Numbered from the stretch's first letter, positions 23,051 to 31,001 are shown. The stretch: DNA of 64,000 bases from Haloprofundus halobius (GCF_020097835.1 NZ_CP083667.1:62001-126000), one strand, 5' to 3'. Notes: generated by a model not told the origin, from the sequence alone. Numbers and translations: made by a program.

Positions 23051-23254
23051 TCACAGGAACAAGCTGTCTGATGAACACGTGGTCTGGGTGAACCTGACTC
23101 CACCGCCCGCGTTGAGGGTGACGAGGACACCGATTTCGTACGGTTCGTTATCGGAGCAGTCTGGTTGATAATGGTAGTAATGTGAATTCCGGCTATCCCC
23201 GACCTCGATCCGATAGGGGCGGTCCGGGGCGACATCTTCGACTGTCCAAAGTCA
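23051..23254 (-). pseudogene. C-terminal fragment of an unknown protein
   Basis: Leftward frame: TVEDVAPDRPYRIEVGDSRN, SHYYHYQPDCSDNEPYEIGV and LVTLNAGGGVRFTQTTCSSD, then SLFL and a TGA at 23051-23053. It reads like the last domain of an exported beta-rich protein. No start or signal is attached; instead it begins where the aldo/keto reductase pseudogene breaks off, which marks a deletion junction. Confidence 0.55.
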
Positions 23255-23866
23255 TCAGCGTTCTCCCTCGCGGTAGGTGAGGTTGTAGTGGTCCTGCATC
23301 GTGACGAACCGTTCGAGACCACGGTGTTCGCTGGTGTAGAGCGCCTTGGCGAACTGGTGGGTCCACATCGATGATGCACCGATGTACCGCACTTTCCCGC
23401 GACGGACTGCGTCGTCGAGGGCGCGCAGCGTCTGCTCGATGGGCGTATCGTAGTCCCAGCGGTGGATCTGGTAGAGGTCGATGGTGTCCATTCCCAGTCG
23501 GCCCAACGAATTCTCCAGTTCTTACTCGACAGTCTTCCGAGAGAGTCCAGATGCGTCCGGGTGCGGCTCGTCCTCGTCGGAGAAGAGGTTCGTAGGGAAG
23601 TAGCATTTCGTTGCGACGACGTGTTCGTCTCGGTCGTACTCTCCGAGAACATCCCCGATGATCTCCTCGGATTCTCCGTTCGAGTACGCATTCGCCGCGT
23701 CGAAGAAGTTGATGCCAAGATCGATGGCATGTTCGATGATCTCGCGTGAGCCCTCCTCGTCAAGCGTCCAGTCGTGAAGGTCGCTCACACCGAAACTCAT
23801 CCCGCCGAGACAGATGCGGCTGACCTCCATCCCGGTCGAACCGAGTGTTGTGTATTCCATGGTCAT
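23255..23866 (-). pseudogene. Aldo/keto reductase, nonsense-mutated and 3'-truncated
   Basis: Leftward from 23866 (or the ATG two codons later): MEYTTLGSTGMEVSRICLGG, LGINFFDAANAYSNGESEEI (catalytic Asp and Tyr), HVVATKCYFPTN (Lys), then SRKTVE followed by a TAA at 23522-23524. The same frame goes on ELENSLGRLGMDTIDLYQIH, RWDYDTPIEQTLRALDDAVR and IGASSMWTHQFA and ends at NLTYREGER. Relatives have Gln (CAA) at the TAA, so one C-to-T change made the stop. They also continue for some 100 residues after EGER, so the C-terminal cofactor-binding part is gone. Confidence 0.85.
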
Positions 23867-23899
23867 GGTTCTTCGAGGACAGTCAGAACGATCGGTGGC

Positions 23900-25060
23900 T
23901 CACAGACCTAACCCGGTACTATATTCCAATGTTCCGAATCCGGTACCCATTGACTTGTCGTCGATTGATATGCCGCCGACGTGTCCGTCGAGTCCGGTCA
24001 TCCGGAACATGAACTCGTTGTAACTCCAGTGAGACGCAAGCCGACCACCGAGTCTCGGACGGTCGAGCCAGTTTCGCGCATGGCCATAGGTCCGGGCAAC
24101 GAACCGCACGTAATCGCCCTCCTCGTTCTCGACGCGAACGTCGAAGTCAGGGTGCTCGCCAGTACCCAGTAATGGCTCGACAGTAACCGTATCGAACTCG
24201 ACATGCCCCTCTTCTGAGCCCCAGTTCCAGAACCCGGATTGTCGAAGGGGTATCGTCAGGCGTTCGAGTCTGTCCGAGGAGAAGAATTTGTAGCCCCGTC
24301 GGAACAGTTGTGGCCCGATAAACGGAATTAACACGGAAAACGAGGTCCCGTCCGGGAAGATCGCCCATACCCACTTCCAGGGTAACAGCGGCATGTCGAA
24401 ACACACGCGCTGGAAGTAACATGATCCAGACAACGTCTCGGGACCGTCGGGCAGGTCAAAATCCCCTTCGAACTCCATCCGGCGCCAAGCCACGACCTCG
24501 GCGCCACCCAGCGGTGTGTCGATATCCAGTGAGTGGTGTGGAGAGCTCATCTTCGAGTCGAGGTCGCCCCACGCCTCGAACTCCGCCTCAGCGTCGTCAC
24601 CGATGACGTGGGCTCTCAGACCGAGGGAGCGGTCCGAGAGCGCTGCCATTTCGCTTCCGCGTCTGGTGCCGTCCTCGCGGTCTGCCCAGGCTTCGAGACG
24701 CTGGTCCTCGCGAGAGAGCACCGCTTCGGCTGATTGCCTGACGACATGGTCGTGGACCGCTTCGTCGTCGCCGGTCCAGCCAACCGTTGTCGCGTTGAAT
24801 CTGTCCACACCATCGACGGCGGGGCGGTCAGAGTCCATTTTTTGGGACGGGAGGTCGTTCACACGGCACTGGTCACCCACACAGGCAGCTATCGAGAACA
24901 TAAGCTGTTTCGGACCGTAGCCTTCCTCGCCCTCCGGGAACAGGAGAAAGAACCACCAAGACGAGGAAGTCTTGTTCTGTCGCTCGGGGTTTTGCCACCA
25001 TATCTTCTCGAAAATACGCCGGTGCTCAGTGAAGGTCCTGTCTGCGAACGCGTCAGTCAT
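23900..25060 (-). CDS. Haloarchaeal protein with possible AttH/CrtC-type lipocalin fold
   Basis: The protein is 386 residues from the ATG at 25060 (MTDAFADRTFTEHRRIFEKI). It has an aromatic N-terminal part (KTSSSWWFFLLFPEGEEGYG). The centre and C-terminus are rich in paired strands such as SGSCYFQRVCFDMPLLPWKW and GTSFSVLIPFIGPQLFRRGY. It ends FRMTGLDGHVGGISIDDKSM, then GTGFGTLEYSTG. The CYFQR...PWKW wording recalls carotenoid 1,2-hydratase (CrtC) and AttH-like lipocalin-fold proteins that bind hydrophobic ligands; this link is tentative. No signal peptide, no metal site. It runs the same way as the reductase pseudogene downstream. Confidence 0.72.
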   Translation of the reverse strand: MTDAFADRTFTEHRRIFEKIWWQNPERQNKTSSSWWFFLLFPEGEEGYGPKQLMFSIAACVGDQCRVNDLPSQKMDSDRPAVDGVDRFNATTVGWTGDDEAVHDHVVRQSAEAVLSREDQRLEAWADREDGTRRGSEMAALSDRSLGLRAHVIGDDAEAEFEAWGDLDSKMSSPHHSLDIDTPLGGAEVVAWRRMEFEGDFDLPDGPETLSGSCYFQRVCFDMPLLPWKWVWAIFPDGTSFSVLIPFIGPQLFRRGYKFFSSDRLERLTIPLRQSGFWNWGSEEGHVEFDTVTVEPLLGTGEHPDFDVRVENEEGDYVRFVARTYGHARNWLDRPRLGGRLASHWSYNEFMFRMTGLDGHVGGISIDDKSMGTGFGTLEYSTGLGL

Positions 25061-25367
25061 TGGCTTACCTCCTGCTGGGTCGCTCAAATAAGCCGTGCAT
25101 CTGTTGCTGGGCTTTCATGGATTACCCAACACAACGGTGCAATTTCGGTCTCCGTTGGTTACAATGCTCCCTCAACCGATCCAATCACTCGAGTTCTGAC
25201 AGTATCGACGTGACCGATTCAGAGGGTGAGTTCAGCACGGCAACTTTGGTTATTACACACAAAAACCGGTGAAACAACCGCTCACTACACCTGCTTACGG
25301 AAGATGAGTAGTATCTGCTTCCGACCCCAGAAGCAAGTACTGACTCCGCCCTGCGTAGTTTACGACT
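25061..25367. other. Intergenic region with a half-repeat
   Basis: GACCGATTCAGAGGGTGAGT followed by TCAGCACGGC at 25212-25241 belongs to the TATTCAGCA family. No gene is supported in the remainder. Confidence 0.5.
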
Positions 25368-25847
25368 CTATCTCGTGAAAGAACACATCCGGTTGTAATC
25401 ACCTCGGTCACAACCATCTTCGAGATAGATGCCGAGTGTGGACCGATATTCGACATCGGCGACGACACAATCCACGTCTCTGGATGTAGCGAACTCCGTA
25501 ACCGACTTTTCTATCCACTCGTTTCCGTCTACACGGGCACGAACTGTATAATCGCCTGGAGTACTTCCCCAGTCACACTCCGCTACAGCCCCATCGTTGT
25601 ATTGTCCCCCATTCTCGAATTCGCGTGCTGCTTCAACCCTATGTGAAGAGGAATGGACAATCTCTCCGTCTCGTTCTACCTCGAGATCGAACTGGTGTGG
25701 CGAATCTGTGTCGGCATTATGGACTCCAAACCATCCGAGCTGAGTGGTTGGGTTCACGGTTTCCCGAATAGAGGAGACACACCCGGCACTGACGGCAGGT
25801 ATCAGTATGCCAAATGTCGCGATGACACTCCGACGTTGCATACCCAT
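25368..25847 (-). CDS. Haloarchaeal secreted lipoprotein
   Basis: The 159-residue protein starts MGMQRRSVIATFGILIPAVS and reaches a lipobox at SAGC, so it is likely exported and lipid-anchored; the RR pair suggests Tat. The mature part is a small beta-rich domain: TTQLGWFGVHNADTDSPHQF, then DLEVERDGEIVHSSSHRVEA, then GDYTVRARVDGNEWIEKSV, with several Cys (CDWG, VDCVVAD, DGCDRGDYNRMC) that could form disulfides. It resembles the generic 'PGDYTVRA' surface domain common in haloarchaeal lipoproteins, as do the genes at 35589 and 38833. Ligand unknown. A start two codons later (MQRRS) is equally possible. Confidence 0.8.
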   Translation of the reverse strand: MGMQRRSVIATFGILIPAVSAGCVSSIRETVNPTTQLGWFGVHNADTDSPHQFDLEVERDGEIVHSSSHRVEAAREFENGGQYNDGAVAECDWGSTPGDYTVRARVDGNEWIEKSVTEFATSRDVDCVVADVEYRSTLGIYLEDGCDRGDYNRMCSFTR

Positions 25848-25910
25848 TTTTCAAGAGACCATCGGTAAGTGCTTTCCCTGTATCGAACGTCGCAGCCGAT
25901 TAGGTTCTGT

Positions 25911-26003
25911 GACCGACTCGCGCTATCTATTCAGCGGGATGTGAACGAACTTCTCGACAGTTGTCAGTAAGGGCGTGCAAGATATAGAGGCTGTATCCAT
26001 CAT
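25911..26003. repeat. TATTCAGCA-family full-length repeat (about 93 bp)
   Basis: GACCGACTCGCGCTATCTAT then TCAGCGGGATGTGAACGAAC, TTCTCGACAGTTGTCAGTAA and GGGCGTGCAAGATATAGAGG with a degenerate TGTATCCATCATGC end. Full copies also lie at 27031 and 30205. Confidence 0.65.
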
Positions 26004-26104
26004 GCCGAATATTCTCTATTCACATTACTCCAAGCAAATCAACTGTGGCATTATCCTACATATCGAACAGGTTGAAGTGCTGTGAGAACTCGACCGTGGA
26101 CTCG

Positions 26105-26938
26105 TTAGTTCGTTTTCCGGACGAACGTGCGTATTTCATCGATGAAGCGATCCGGCGCGGTGAGCATCGCCGCATGTCCGTGGCCATCGAAGGTGACGAC
26201 GCGGCTGTTCGGGAGTGCGTCATCGAGCGCTTCGGTTGTCTCTTTCCCCCATTGACCGCTTTCGCTCCCGGCTACTAGCAATGTCGGCGTGGTCAACTCT
26301 GCAAAGCGTGCGGGATCGTAGTCGTAGTCCGGGATTTTAGCATACTTCGGAATCAGTGTTGGGAACCCGTCTACGTACTCCTGCCATATCGGTGCCGATC
26401 GAATTGCGTCCACTTCCTCTGGCGTCCATTCCGCGATTTTTTCGATGAAGACTACGTACGCCTGCTCGGTCTTACCGGCTTCCAGTAGCGACAGCATTTC
26501 GGTGCGAGCCGCTTCGGAGCCAACTCTATACCCGTTAATCGACATGGCCGGTTCGTACAGAACCAGCGCGCTAAGATTCTCAGTCCGCATGGCCGCTTCT
26601 AGGGCATAGAATCCACCAGCGGAATGACCAAGGAGGGCCACTGGTTCGTCAATCGACTCGACGACTGCAGCCACGTCTTCGAACTCCCGTTCTGGTGCGT
26701 ACGCCTCGGCGTCACCGCTCCCGCCACGACCGCGCCGGTCAATCGCGTATACCGTGGCATCCTCAGCGAGGGTAGCACGGACGTCGGAGAGTTCCCATAC
26801 TCTGTGGTCAGCGGTAGCACAGTGAACGAGCACAAGTGGTGGTCCACTCCCCGTCCGTTCGTAGGCGATCTTAGTCCCATCCGGGGCGGTGACGGTTTCC
26901 AATTCTTTACCCGCGTCTGGTGGTGTTGCTTTGACCAT
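26105..26938 (-). CDS. Alpha/beta hydrolase
   Basis: The 277-residue protein starts MVKATPPDAGKELETVTAPD. Fold landmarks: strand-oxyanion segment GPPLVLVHCATADHRVWELS, YAIDRRGRGGSGDAEAYAPE, nucleophile elbow LLGHSAGGFYALEAA (Ser), a lid with many Glu/Ala, TLLVAGSESGQWG (Asp/Glu region) and a catalytic His in FDGHGHAAML. It looks like an epoxide-hydrolase/haloperoxidase/esterase-type enzyme without an assigned substrate. It is complete in length. Full copies of the 93-bp repeat lie on both sides (25911 and 27031), so it is one of several single genes set between such repeats. Confidence 0.92.
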   Translation of the reverse strand: MVKATPPDAGKELETVTAPDGTKIAYERTGSGPPLVLVHCATADHRVWELSDVRATLAEDATVYAIDRRGRGGSGDAEAYAPEREFEDVAAVVESIDEPVALLGHSAGGFYALEAAMRTENLSALVLYEPAMSINGYRVGSEAARTEMLSLLEAGKTEQAYVVFIEKIAEWTPEEVDAIRSAPIWQEYVDGFPTLIPKYAKIPDYDYDPARFAELTTPTLLVAGSESGQWGKETTEALDDALPNSRVVTFDGHGHAAMLTAPDRFIDEIRTFVRKTN

Positions 26939-27030
26939 GAGCTGGCTTCCCTTCGTTCATCTATGGTACACTGCCACAAACCGTTATCTCGTGAAAAATC
27001 TGCATAGGCTGAACGGGATTCAGGTGATGA

Positions 27031-27123
27031 GAGACACGCGTTCTGTATTCAGCAACCGGTGAGAGAACTCCTCAACCACTGTCAGTAACGGGGTGCGAGA
27101 TATAGAGGCTGTATTCAGCAAGC
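27031..27123. repeat. TATTCAGCA-family full-length repeat (about 93 bp)
   Basis: GAGACACGCGTTCTGTATTC then AGCAACCGGTGAGAGAACTC, CTCAACCACTGTCAGTAACG, GGGTGCGAGATATAGAGGCT and GTATTCAGCA. This is the cleanest copy, with both TATTCAGCA termini. Confidence 0.7.
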
Positions 27124-27238
27124 CGCCGCTCTTTGTTTCACACCGGATGAGCTGAAGAGACCAATAGGAAGGGCGTGCGAACCTCTCATCGAACCATCTC
27201 GGAGTGGCCAAATTGTTAAGAGGCTAAGTGTATGACCA

Positions 27239-27682
27239 ATGAAAATGCACGCCGGACAAATGGAATCAATTCTTTTCGGTGAATTGAGAGGGGATATACG
27301 AGAGTACATCAAAATTGGGGGAACTGCGTTTCTAGCAGTTGTAGCCCTGAGTTTTGGGGAGACTGCCAACTGGCCTATTACGACTGGCTTCGAGACGGTT
27401 GAGGTCGGCGTCATTTCTGTTCGGTTGTCAATTTCATCGAGCATTTTCATCTTTGGACTTATTCCTCTTGGAGTGTTCATGGCATCCATCCCTGCCCGGC
27501 AGAACAATGGTGTGATTTGGAGTTTTCTATTCGGGTCAGTCCCAATATTCGGTCACTATTTCGGAAGTACTCTCTACTATGGGATTTTTTGGGGAGTCAG
27601 CTCTCTCTCATTTCCCCCGTTCATGCTACTGTGGGTGACTGTCATCGGGATAACAGGGTATATTCTAGGCTGTAAGTGGTGA
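27239..27682 (+). CDS. Small integral membrane protein
   Basis: The 147-residue protein starts MKMHAGQMESILFGELRGDI. Three or four hydrophobic segments are visible: GGTAFLAVVALSFG, SSSIFIFGLIPLGVFMASI, FLFGSVPIFGHYFGSTLYYG and FMLLWVTVIGITGYILG. It ends CKW. The sequence is less acidic than most proteins here, and the DNA is AT-richer, suggesting separate acquisition. No family recognised; no operon partner. Repeats flank it (27031 and 27739). Confidence 0.75.
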   Translation: MKMHAGQMESILFGELRGDIREYIKIGGTAFLAVVALSFGETANWPITTGFETVEVGVISVRLSISSSIFIFGLIPLGVFMASIPARQNNGVIWSFLFGSVPIFGHYFGSTLYYGIFWGVSSLSFPPFMLLWVTVIGITGYILGCKW

Positions 27683-27738
27683 GAGAGTCAAAGACTGTGT
27701 CTGTCACCTCGTTTCTCTACCAGATGATGACCGGCCAG

Positions 27739-27772
27739 TGACCGATTCGCGCTGTGTATTCAACACGGCTTC
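27739..27772. repeat. TATTCAGCA-family half-repeat, diverged
   Basis: GACCGATTCGCGCTGTGTAT followed by TCAACACGGCTTC. It lies at the left edge of the GC-rich provirus-like patch that follows. Confidence 0.5.
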
Positions 27773-27825
27773 TGAAACCCATCACCAGGTGAGGGTATCA
27801 ATAAGGCGAAAAAGACGTCCTCTGG

Positions 27826-28044
27826 CTACTCGTTTTCCATCGACTCGGCGTACCACTGCGAGTGAACGAACCGCTGACTGCAGTCCTTCTTGTGCGGTAT
27901 CTCGTCGATGTTTTTGTGAGTTCGACGGCACTCACAGCACTCGATTTGACCGGTCGGCTCGCCGAGCGCGAAGCCGTCGACGGTGATCGGCGTGTCCGAG
28001 ACGACTACGTGGAAGTGAGTCGACCGGTCGGCGAACGACCTCAT
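27826..28044 (-). CDS. Small halovirus-type zinc-finger protein
   Basis: The 72-residue protein MRSFADRSTHFHVVVSDTPI contains CCECRRTHKNIDEIPHKKDC followed by SQRFVHSQWYAES, a Cys2-His-Cys knuckle with an aromatic tail that recurs in haloarchaeal proviruses and tailed viruses. It is probably a DNA- or protein-binding accessory factor; no function is established. The start at 28044 is the only ATG that keeps the viral-type length. It faces the rightward viral-type genes at 28206-29118. Confidence 0.65.
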   Translation of the reverse strand: MRSFADRSTHFHVVVSDTPITVDGFALGEPTGQIECCECRRTHKNIDEIPHKKDCSQRFVHSQWYAESMENE

Positions 28045-28205
28045 GGCCCTCGCTCCACTCGCGCGTTCCCGCGCACCGGACTCTCCTTGACGACGACGTC
28101 GCTGACGGGCTCTCTCCCCACAGGCCTCCATGAGCACCCCGTCCACTCGCTCTCGCCGACGGTCATCCCCGCGACCGGGTCTGCCTCGAAGATGAGTCGC
28201 CGGCG

Positions 28206-28372
28206 CTGCTCGCGACGAGCCACACGAGGTCCTGGGCGTGTCACCGGACGCTCCCGAGTCCGTCGTCGAGGCCGCGGCGCGAGCTCGCAAAGCCGAGACG
28301 CACCCCGACGTCGGCGGGAGTCGTGAGGAGTTCAACTCGGTCGTGAAGGCCGAGGAGGCGATGCTGGGATGA
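28206..28372 (+). pseudogene. J-domain-like protein, 5'-truncated
   Basis: The frame (ARDEPHEVLGVSPDAPESVV, EAAARARKAETHPDVGGSRE, EFNSVVKAEEAMLG) is a J domain with its HPD motif. DnaJ-type domains bind Hsp70 (DnaK), and small J proteins occur in halovirus genomes. No start codon with plausible N-terminus precedes it; upstream frames are broken. The stop overlaps the next gene's ATG (ATGA), the mark of a compact viral operon. Confidence 0.65.
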
Positions 28373-28560
28373 GCGCTGACGAAACAGAGATTCGGAGCGA
28401 CAGGGAGAACGACCGCGTCATCGTCGGCGACGTCGCGGTAACGCTCCGCGGCGAGGACGGCGTCAAAATCCCTATCGACCATGCGTCGCCGGCGGATGGT
28501 TACGTCGCGTTCACGGGGGGCTACCTTCACCTGCAGTTCCAGGAGGTCGACAATGGGTGA
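28369..28560 (+). CDS. Provirus-type hypothetical protein
   Basis: The 63-residue protein MSADETEIRSDRENDRVIVG... is acidic and strand-rich (VAVTLRGEDGVKIPID, GYVAFTGGYLHLQFQEVD). It starts inside the stop of the J-domain frame and its own stop overlaps the next start, so it belongs to the overlapping viral-type string. No family recognised. Confidence 0.62.
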   Translation: MSADETEIRSDRENDRVIVGDVAVTLRGEDGVKIPIDHASPADGYVAFTGGYLHLQFQEVDNG

Positions 28561-28891
28561 GTACGCCGACTTCGAGTACCGCAACAAGCCGGAGCCGCAG
28601 GTCATCATCCAGCCCGTCGGCGAGGAACCGTCCGTGACGTGGGTAGTCGACTTCCCCGAACAGGGTGCACCGCGCCCCGAGCAGTTCGCCGCGATCGGGG
28701 CGGCCGAGATCAAGCTCCTCACGTCGACGACGGAGTTCGATGGCGAGCTCCGCGAGAAGGCCGACGCCGCTCACGACGCACTCGTCGAACTGCAGAAAGC
28801 GATGTGCGACGCTCGCGGCCTCGACGACGAGGCTCGTAAGGAAGTAATCCTTGGGAATCTCGACGCGCTGCCAGAGGTCGAGAAGCGATGA
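28553..28891 (+). CDS. Provirus-type hypothetical protein
   Basis: The 112-residue protein MGEYADFEYRNKPEPQVIIQ has EEPSVTWVVDFPEQGAPRPE and a long C-terminal helix region (AADAAHDALVELQKAMCDAR-like). Both ends overlap neighbours (8 nt upstream; ATGA downstream), confirming the compact operon. GC content is much higher than in flanking regions. Function unknown; the gene looks intact. Confidence 0.65.
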   Translation: MGEYADFEYRNKPEPQVIIQPVGEEPSVTWVVDFPEQGAPRPEQFAAIGAAEIKLLTSTTEFDGELREKADAAHDALVELQKAMCDARGLDDEARKEVILGNLDALPEVEKR

Positions 28892-29118
28892 GTGAGACAG
28901 AACTCACCGCTGAAGAGCGCCGTCGCCCGAGCCATGCCAGGTAGCGATTCGAGAGATAATGGACGCCGACGACTGACTCGGAGTGCCAGCGCTGCGGCGT
29001 CGCGACCTCGTCGAGGACGCTCGCCGGCGAGCCACTTTGTCCAAAGTGCCAGGAGATCCGTCGCGACGAGCAAATCTCTCGCGACGTCGACCAAGAAAAC
29101 CTCAGCAGCTACGAATAA
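28888..29118 (+). pseudogene. Zinc-ribbon gene at the end of the provirus string, frameshifted
   Basis: An ATG at 28888 opens MSETELTAEERRRPSHAR and stops at 28944. Later an ATG at 28959 reads MDADD and hits TGA; one extra T before GACTCGG explains this. The remaining frame gives DSECQRCGVATSSRTLAGEP, LCPKCQEIRRDEQI and SRDVDQENLSSYE, a CxxC...CxxC zinc ribbon with an acidic tail, ending in TAA at 29116-29118. These are probably one or two viral-type genes in decay. Confidence 0.55.
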
Positions 29119-29445
29119 GTGTACTCGGGAAAGTGGCAAAGATGTACCTATTCAGCCAGTTTTATATCAAAAGTACAAACTCTCTACTGATAGGGAGTAA
29201 CTGATCTCCCCGGGAAGACGTAGAATCTGACACACCACTACGTTCCCTCCCAGGTTTGACACACCACCTTTTGAGGTGCCTACCGGCGAGCAATTGCTAT
29301 GGGGAGCGTCACTCACCACTACTGAGTAGTCGCTTTTCGAGTATTAGTGCTGTGGCTAATTGTTTAGGTACTACGAGACTTGTTAGAAGGACACATCCCT
29401 GTTTATTGATGAAATGGTCCCGACGCGTTCGCAGAGTAGCTGTTT
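29119..29445. other. Intergenic region, no gene seen
   Basis: Contains two copies of TGACACACCAC (near 29228 and 29258) and a small hairpin CACCT-TTTG-AGGTG at 29265-29278. No open frame with coding character. Confidence 0.45.
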
Positions 29446-29811
29446 TCAGACGTCTCGGAAGTCGGGATGCAGCCAGTCAAGGCCGTCTATCCTCGTTAAG
29501 AGCCACGTCTCGAAGTCATCGTCCGTCTCTTCGTCAGCGCCGCGCCAAATCTGGATTCCGTTCTTTCCGTCGACGCCCTTGAGGTCGAACGGTGATATCA
29601 ACACGAAGCCGGGCGAGAAATCCCACCAGTAGACCGCCCGACGCCCGTCGTCGGTGAGTCCGACCAGCTTCGTCGACGAGTAGGCGCGACTGAGGACTTT
29701 ACTCGCCATCAACTCGGCGTCCTCGCTGGGACACTCGCGCAGCGCCTCGATCTCTTCGGCGAGCTCGGCGACGAGTTCCGTCCGGCCGTACGGGACGAGC
29801 TTCTCGTTCAT
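29446..29811 (-). CDS. Haloarchaeal hypothetical protein
   Basis: The 121-residue protein starts MNEKLVPYGRTELVAELAEE. Composition is acidic and coding-like throughout: IEALRECPSEDAELMASKVL, SRAYSSTKLVGLTDDGRRAV and YWWDFSPGFVLISPFDLKGV. It then has NGIQIWRGADEETDDDFETW and ends with the segment LLTRIDGLDWLHPDFRDV. No domain is recognised. It lies beyond the provirus patch, leftward and alone. The ATG at 29811 is well supported by the drop in coding character before it. Confidence 0.65.
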   Translation of the reverse strand: MNEKLVPYGRTELVAELAEEIEALRECPSEDAELMASKVLSRAYSSTKLVGLTDDGRRAVYWWDFSPGFVLISPFDLKGVDGKNGIQIWRGADEETDDDFETWLLTRIDGLDWLHPDFRDV

Positions 29812-29913
29812 ACGCTCAGGTCGTCAACGTGTCCGATATAGCTCAGCCACGCACGGCGAAACTGAAAGTGAAATAACCGGCTCTGTTGAAATCCTCAGAA
29901 CGTGACAGGAATA

Positions 29914-29944
29914 GCGTGCTGAATACAGAGGTTATATTCATCAG
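29914..29944. repeat. TATTCAGCA-family repeat, terminal pair
   Basis: GCGTGCTGAATACAGAGGTT followed by ATATTCATCAG: diverged inverted termini as at 16769, 28 nt before the small membrane-protein gene. Confidence 0.5.
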
Positions 29945-29971
29945 AACCGGTTTATAGAATACTATTGAAGA

Positions 29972-30154
29972 ATGCGTATGGTGTCAAGTTTTCTTCAAGG
30001 TGCAAGGGAGCTTGTCCCTACGCTCAAATGGTGGATTTTGGTAATTCTCCTTCTTGCTTTCTCAGCCCTTTTACTTCCACTTTCAGAATCGCCGTTTTTC
30101 TTCGGAGCCTCTCTCGCCCTCATCTTGTGGATACTCAGAAAATATCTATCTTAG
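29972..30154 (+). CDS. Small two-segment membrane protein
   Basis: The 60-residue protein MRMVSSFLQGARELVPTLKW has two hydrophobic stretches, WILVILLLAFSALLLPL and FFFGASLALILWILRKYL, with a basic end (RKYLS). It fits a helical hairpin in the membrane. It has no homology cue. It lies between two copies of the dispersed repeat (29914 and 30205), in AT-rich DNA. Supported by hydrophobic pattern and a plausible ATG only. Confidence 0.5.
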   Translation: MRMVSSFLQGARELVPTLKWWILVILLLAFSALLLPLSESPFFFGASLALILWILRKYLS

Positions 30155-30204
30155 AGGCCTGTACTAAGTGATTTGGTTCGCTCACACCGAACGCCGAGTC
30201 AGTA

Positions 30205-30301
30205 GCCCGATACGCGCTCTCTATTCAGTAGTCGATGAGCGAACATCTCAACTGCTGTCAGTAACGGGCTGCGAGATACAGAGGATGAGTTTAGCACGAG
30301 G
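30205..30301. repeat. TATTCAGCA-family full-length repeat (about 95 bp)
   Basis: CCGATACGCGCTCTCTATTC then AGTAGTCGATGAGCGAACAT, CTCAACTGCTGTCAGTAACG and GGCTGCGAGATACAGAGGAT, ending GAGTTTAGCACGAGG. Third long copy; a further TATTCAGG remnant follows at 30311. Confidence 0.65.
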
Positions 30302-30673
30302 TGCGCATTCTATTCAGGCGTGTACAACTGAATCAGCCGTTAGGTACGACTGCGTATTGACCGCCAGGGACGTTGCCAATCTACGTCGCTCTTCAGAAGT
30401 CGTGCAGAATGCACAGCGCATGTCAGTCAGCTCCACGGTCGTGAGTGACACTCATCACTTGACTCGCGATGGGACTTATGTAGCGCGATGCCCGCAATAC
30501 GACTTCTCTTTCAGCAGACAGTTCGTGACGGTTCTGGGAAGCTAATGTCTTGACATGATATCTTCGCTGTCGTACCAGAACAACCCCGGTTCGGATGCCC
30601 TTGCGATGTAGGGAGACTGATTATGGAGAGGGCCTGCTATATCTCATTCGAACCTCTCCAAGGTTGTGACATC
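30302..30673. other. Intergenic region, no gene supported
   Basis: A plus-strand frame crosses the repeat and this stretch but has mixed, non-acidic composition. Nothing else recognised before the HalOD1 gene. Confidence 0.5.
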
Positions 30674-31001
30674 ATGAGTGACCTAAATACTCATCTGCCC
30701 GAGCCCGGATCTGGCACAGACATTGAGCAAACCGTTATCTCATCAAAATGTAACCAAACGGATTGTGAATCCGCAACTCACACGATTGCTACCGCTATCT
30801 CGAAAGTGACTGGGAAGGACCCCACCGAGATCCCCCCCGCTCTACAATACTATTGATATAGATGCCCTCGTGGATCTCTTCGGACCACAATCTATGGATT
30901 CGCATCGGTTCCCATCGGATACTGTGAACTTCCAGTACGAGGGCTGTGACATCACGGTTTTCGCAGATGGGGTTGTGGTCGTGAAGCGGCCTGAACCATA
31001 G
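30674..31001 (+). pseudogene. HalOD1 output-domain protein, frameshifted in a C7 run
   Basis: The ATG frame reads MSDLNTHLPEPGSGTDIEQT ... ATAISKVTGKDPTEIPPALQ and stops at 30856. Dropping one C from the seven at 30832-30838 gives EIPPLYNTIDIDALVDLFGP ... VNFQYEGCDITVFADGVVVV and KRPEP with a stop at 31001. This is exactly the HalOD1 layout (PPLYxTIDxDALxxLF ... Y-GC-ITV--DG-V-V), about 108 residues. HalOD1 domains are haloarchaeal signal-output modules, often with receiver domains. The lesion may be a true mutation, a slippery switch or a sequencing error in the homopolymer. Confidence 0.8.

Noticed and set aside
28206-28372. Complete small DnaJ protein
   Set aside because: No start codon or N-terminus fits; only the J domain from about its first helix remains.
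27826-28722. Single 298-codon leftward frame covering the provirus patch
   Set aside because: Most of it lies opposite three overlapping rightward genes; only its last 72 codons (from the ATG at 28044) have coding character.
16769-30320. CRISPR array made of the TATTCAGCA repeats
   Set aside because: The copies are kilobases apart, differ in length and have genes between them; there are no regular spacers or cas genes.
30168-30545. Plus-strand frame across the 95-bp repeat
   Set aside because: Its sequence is mostly the repeat and varies with it; no independent coding signal.
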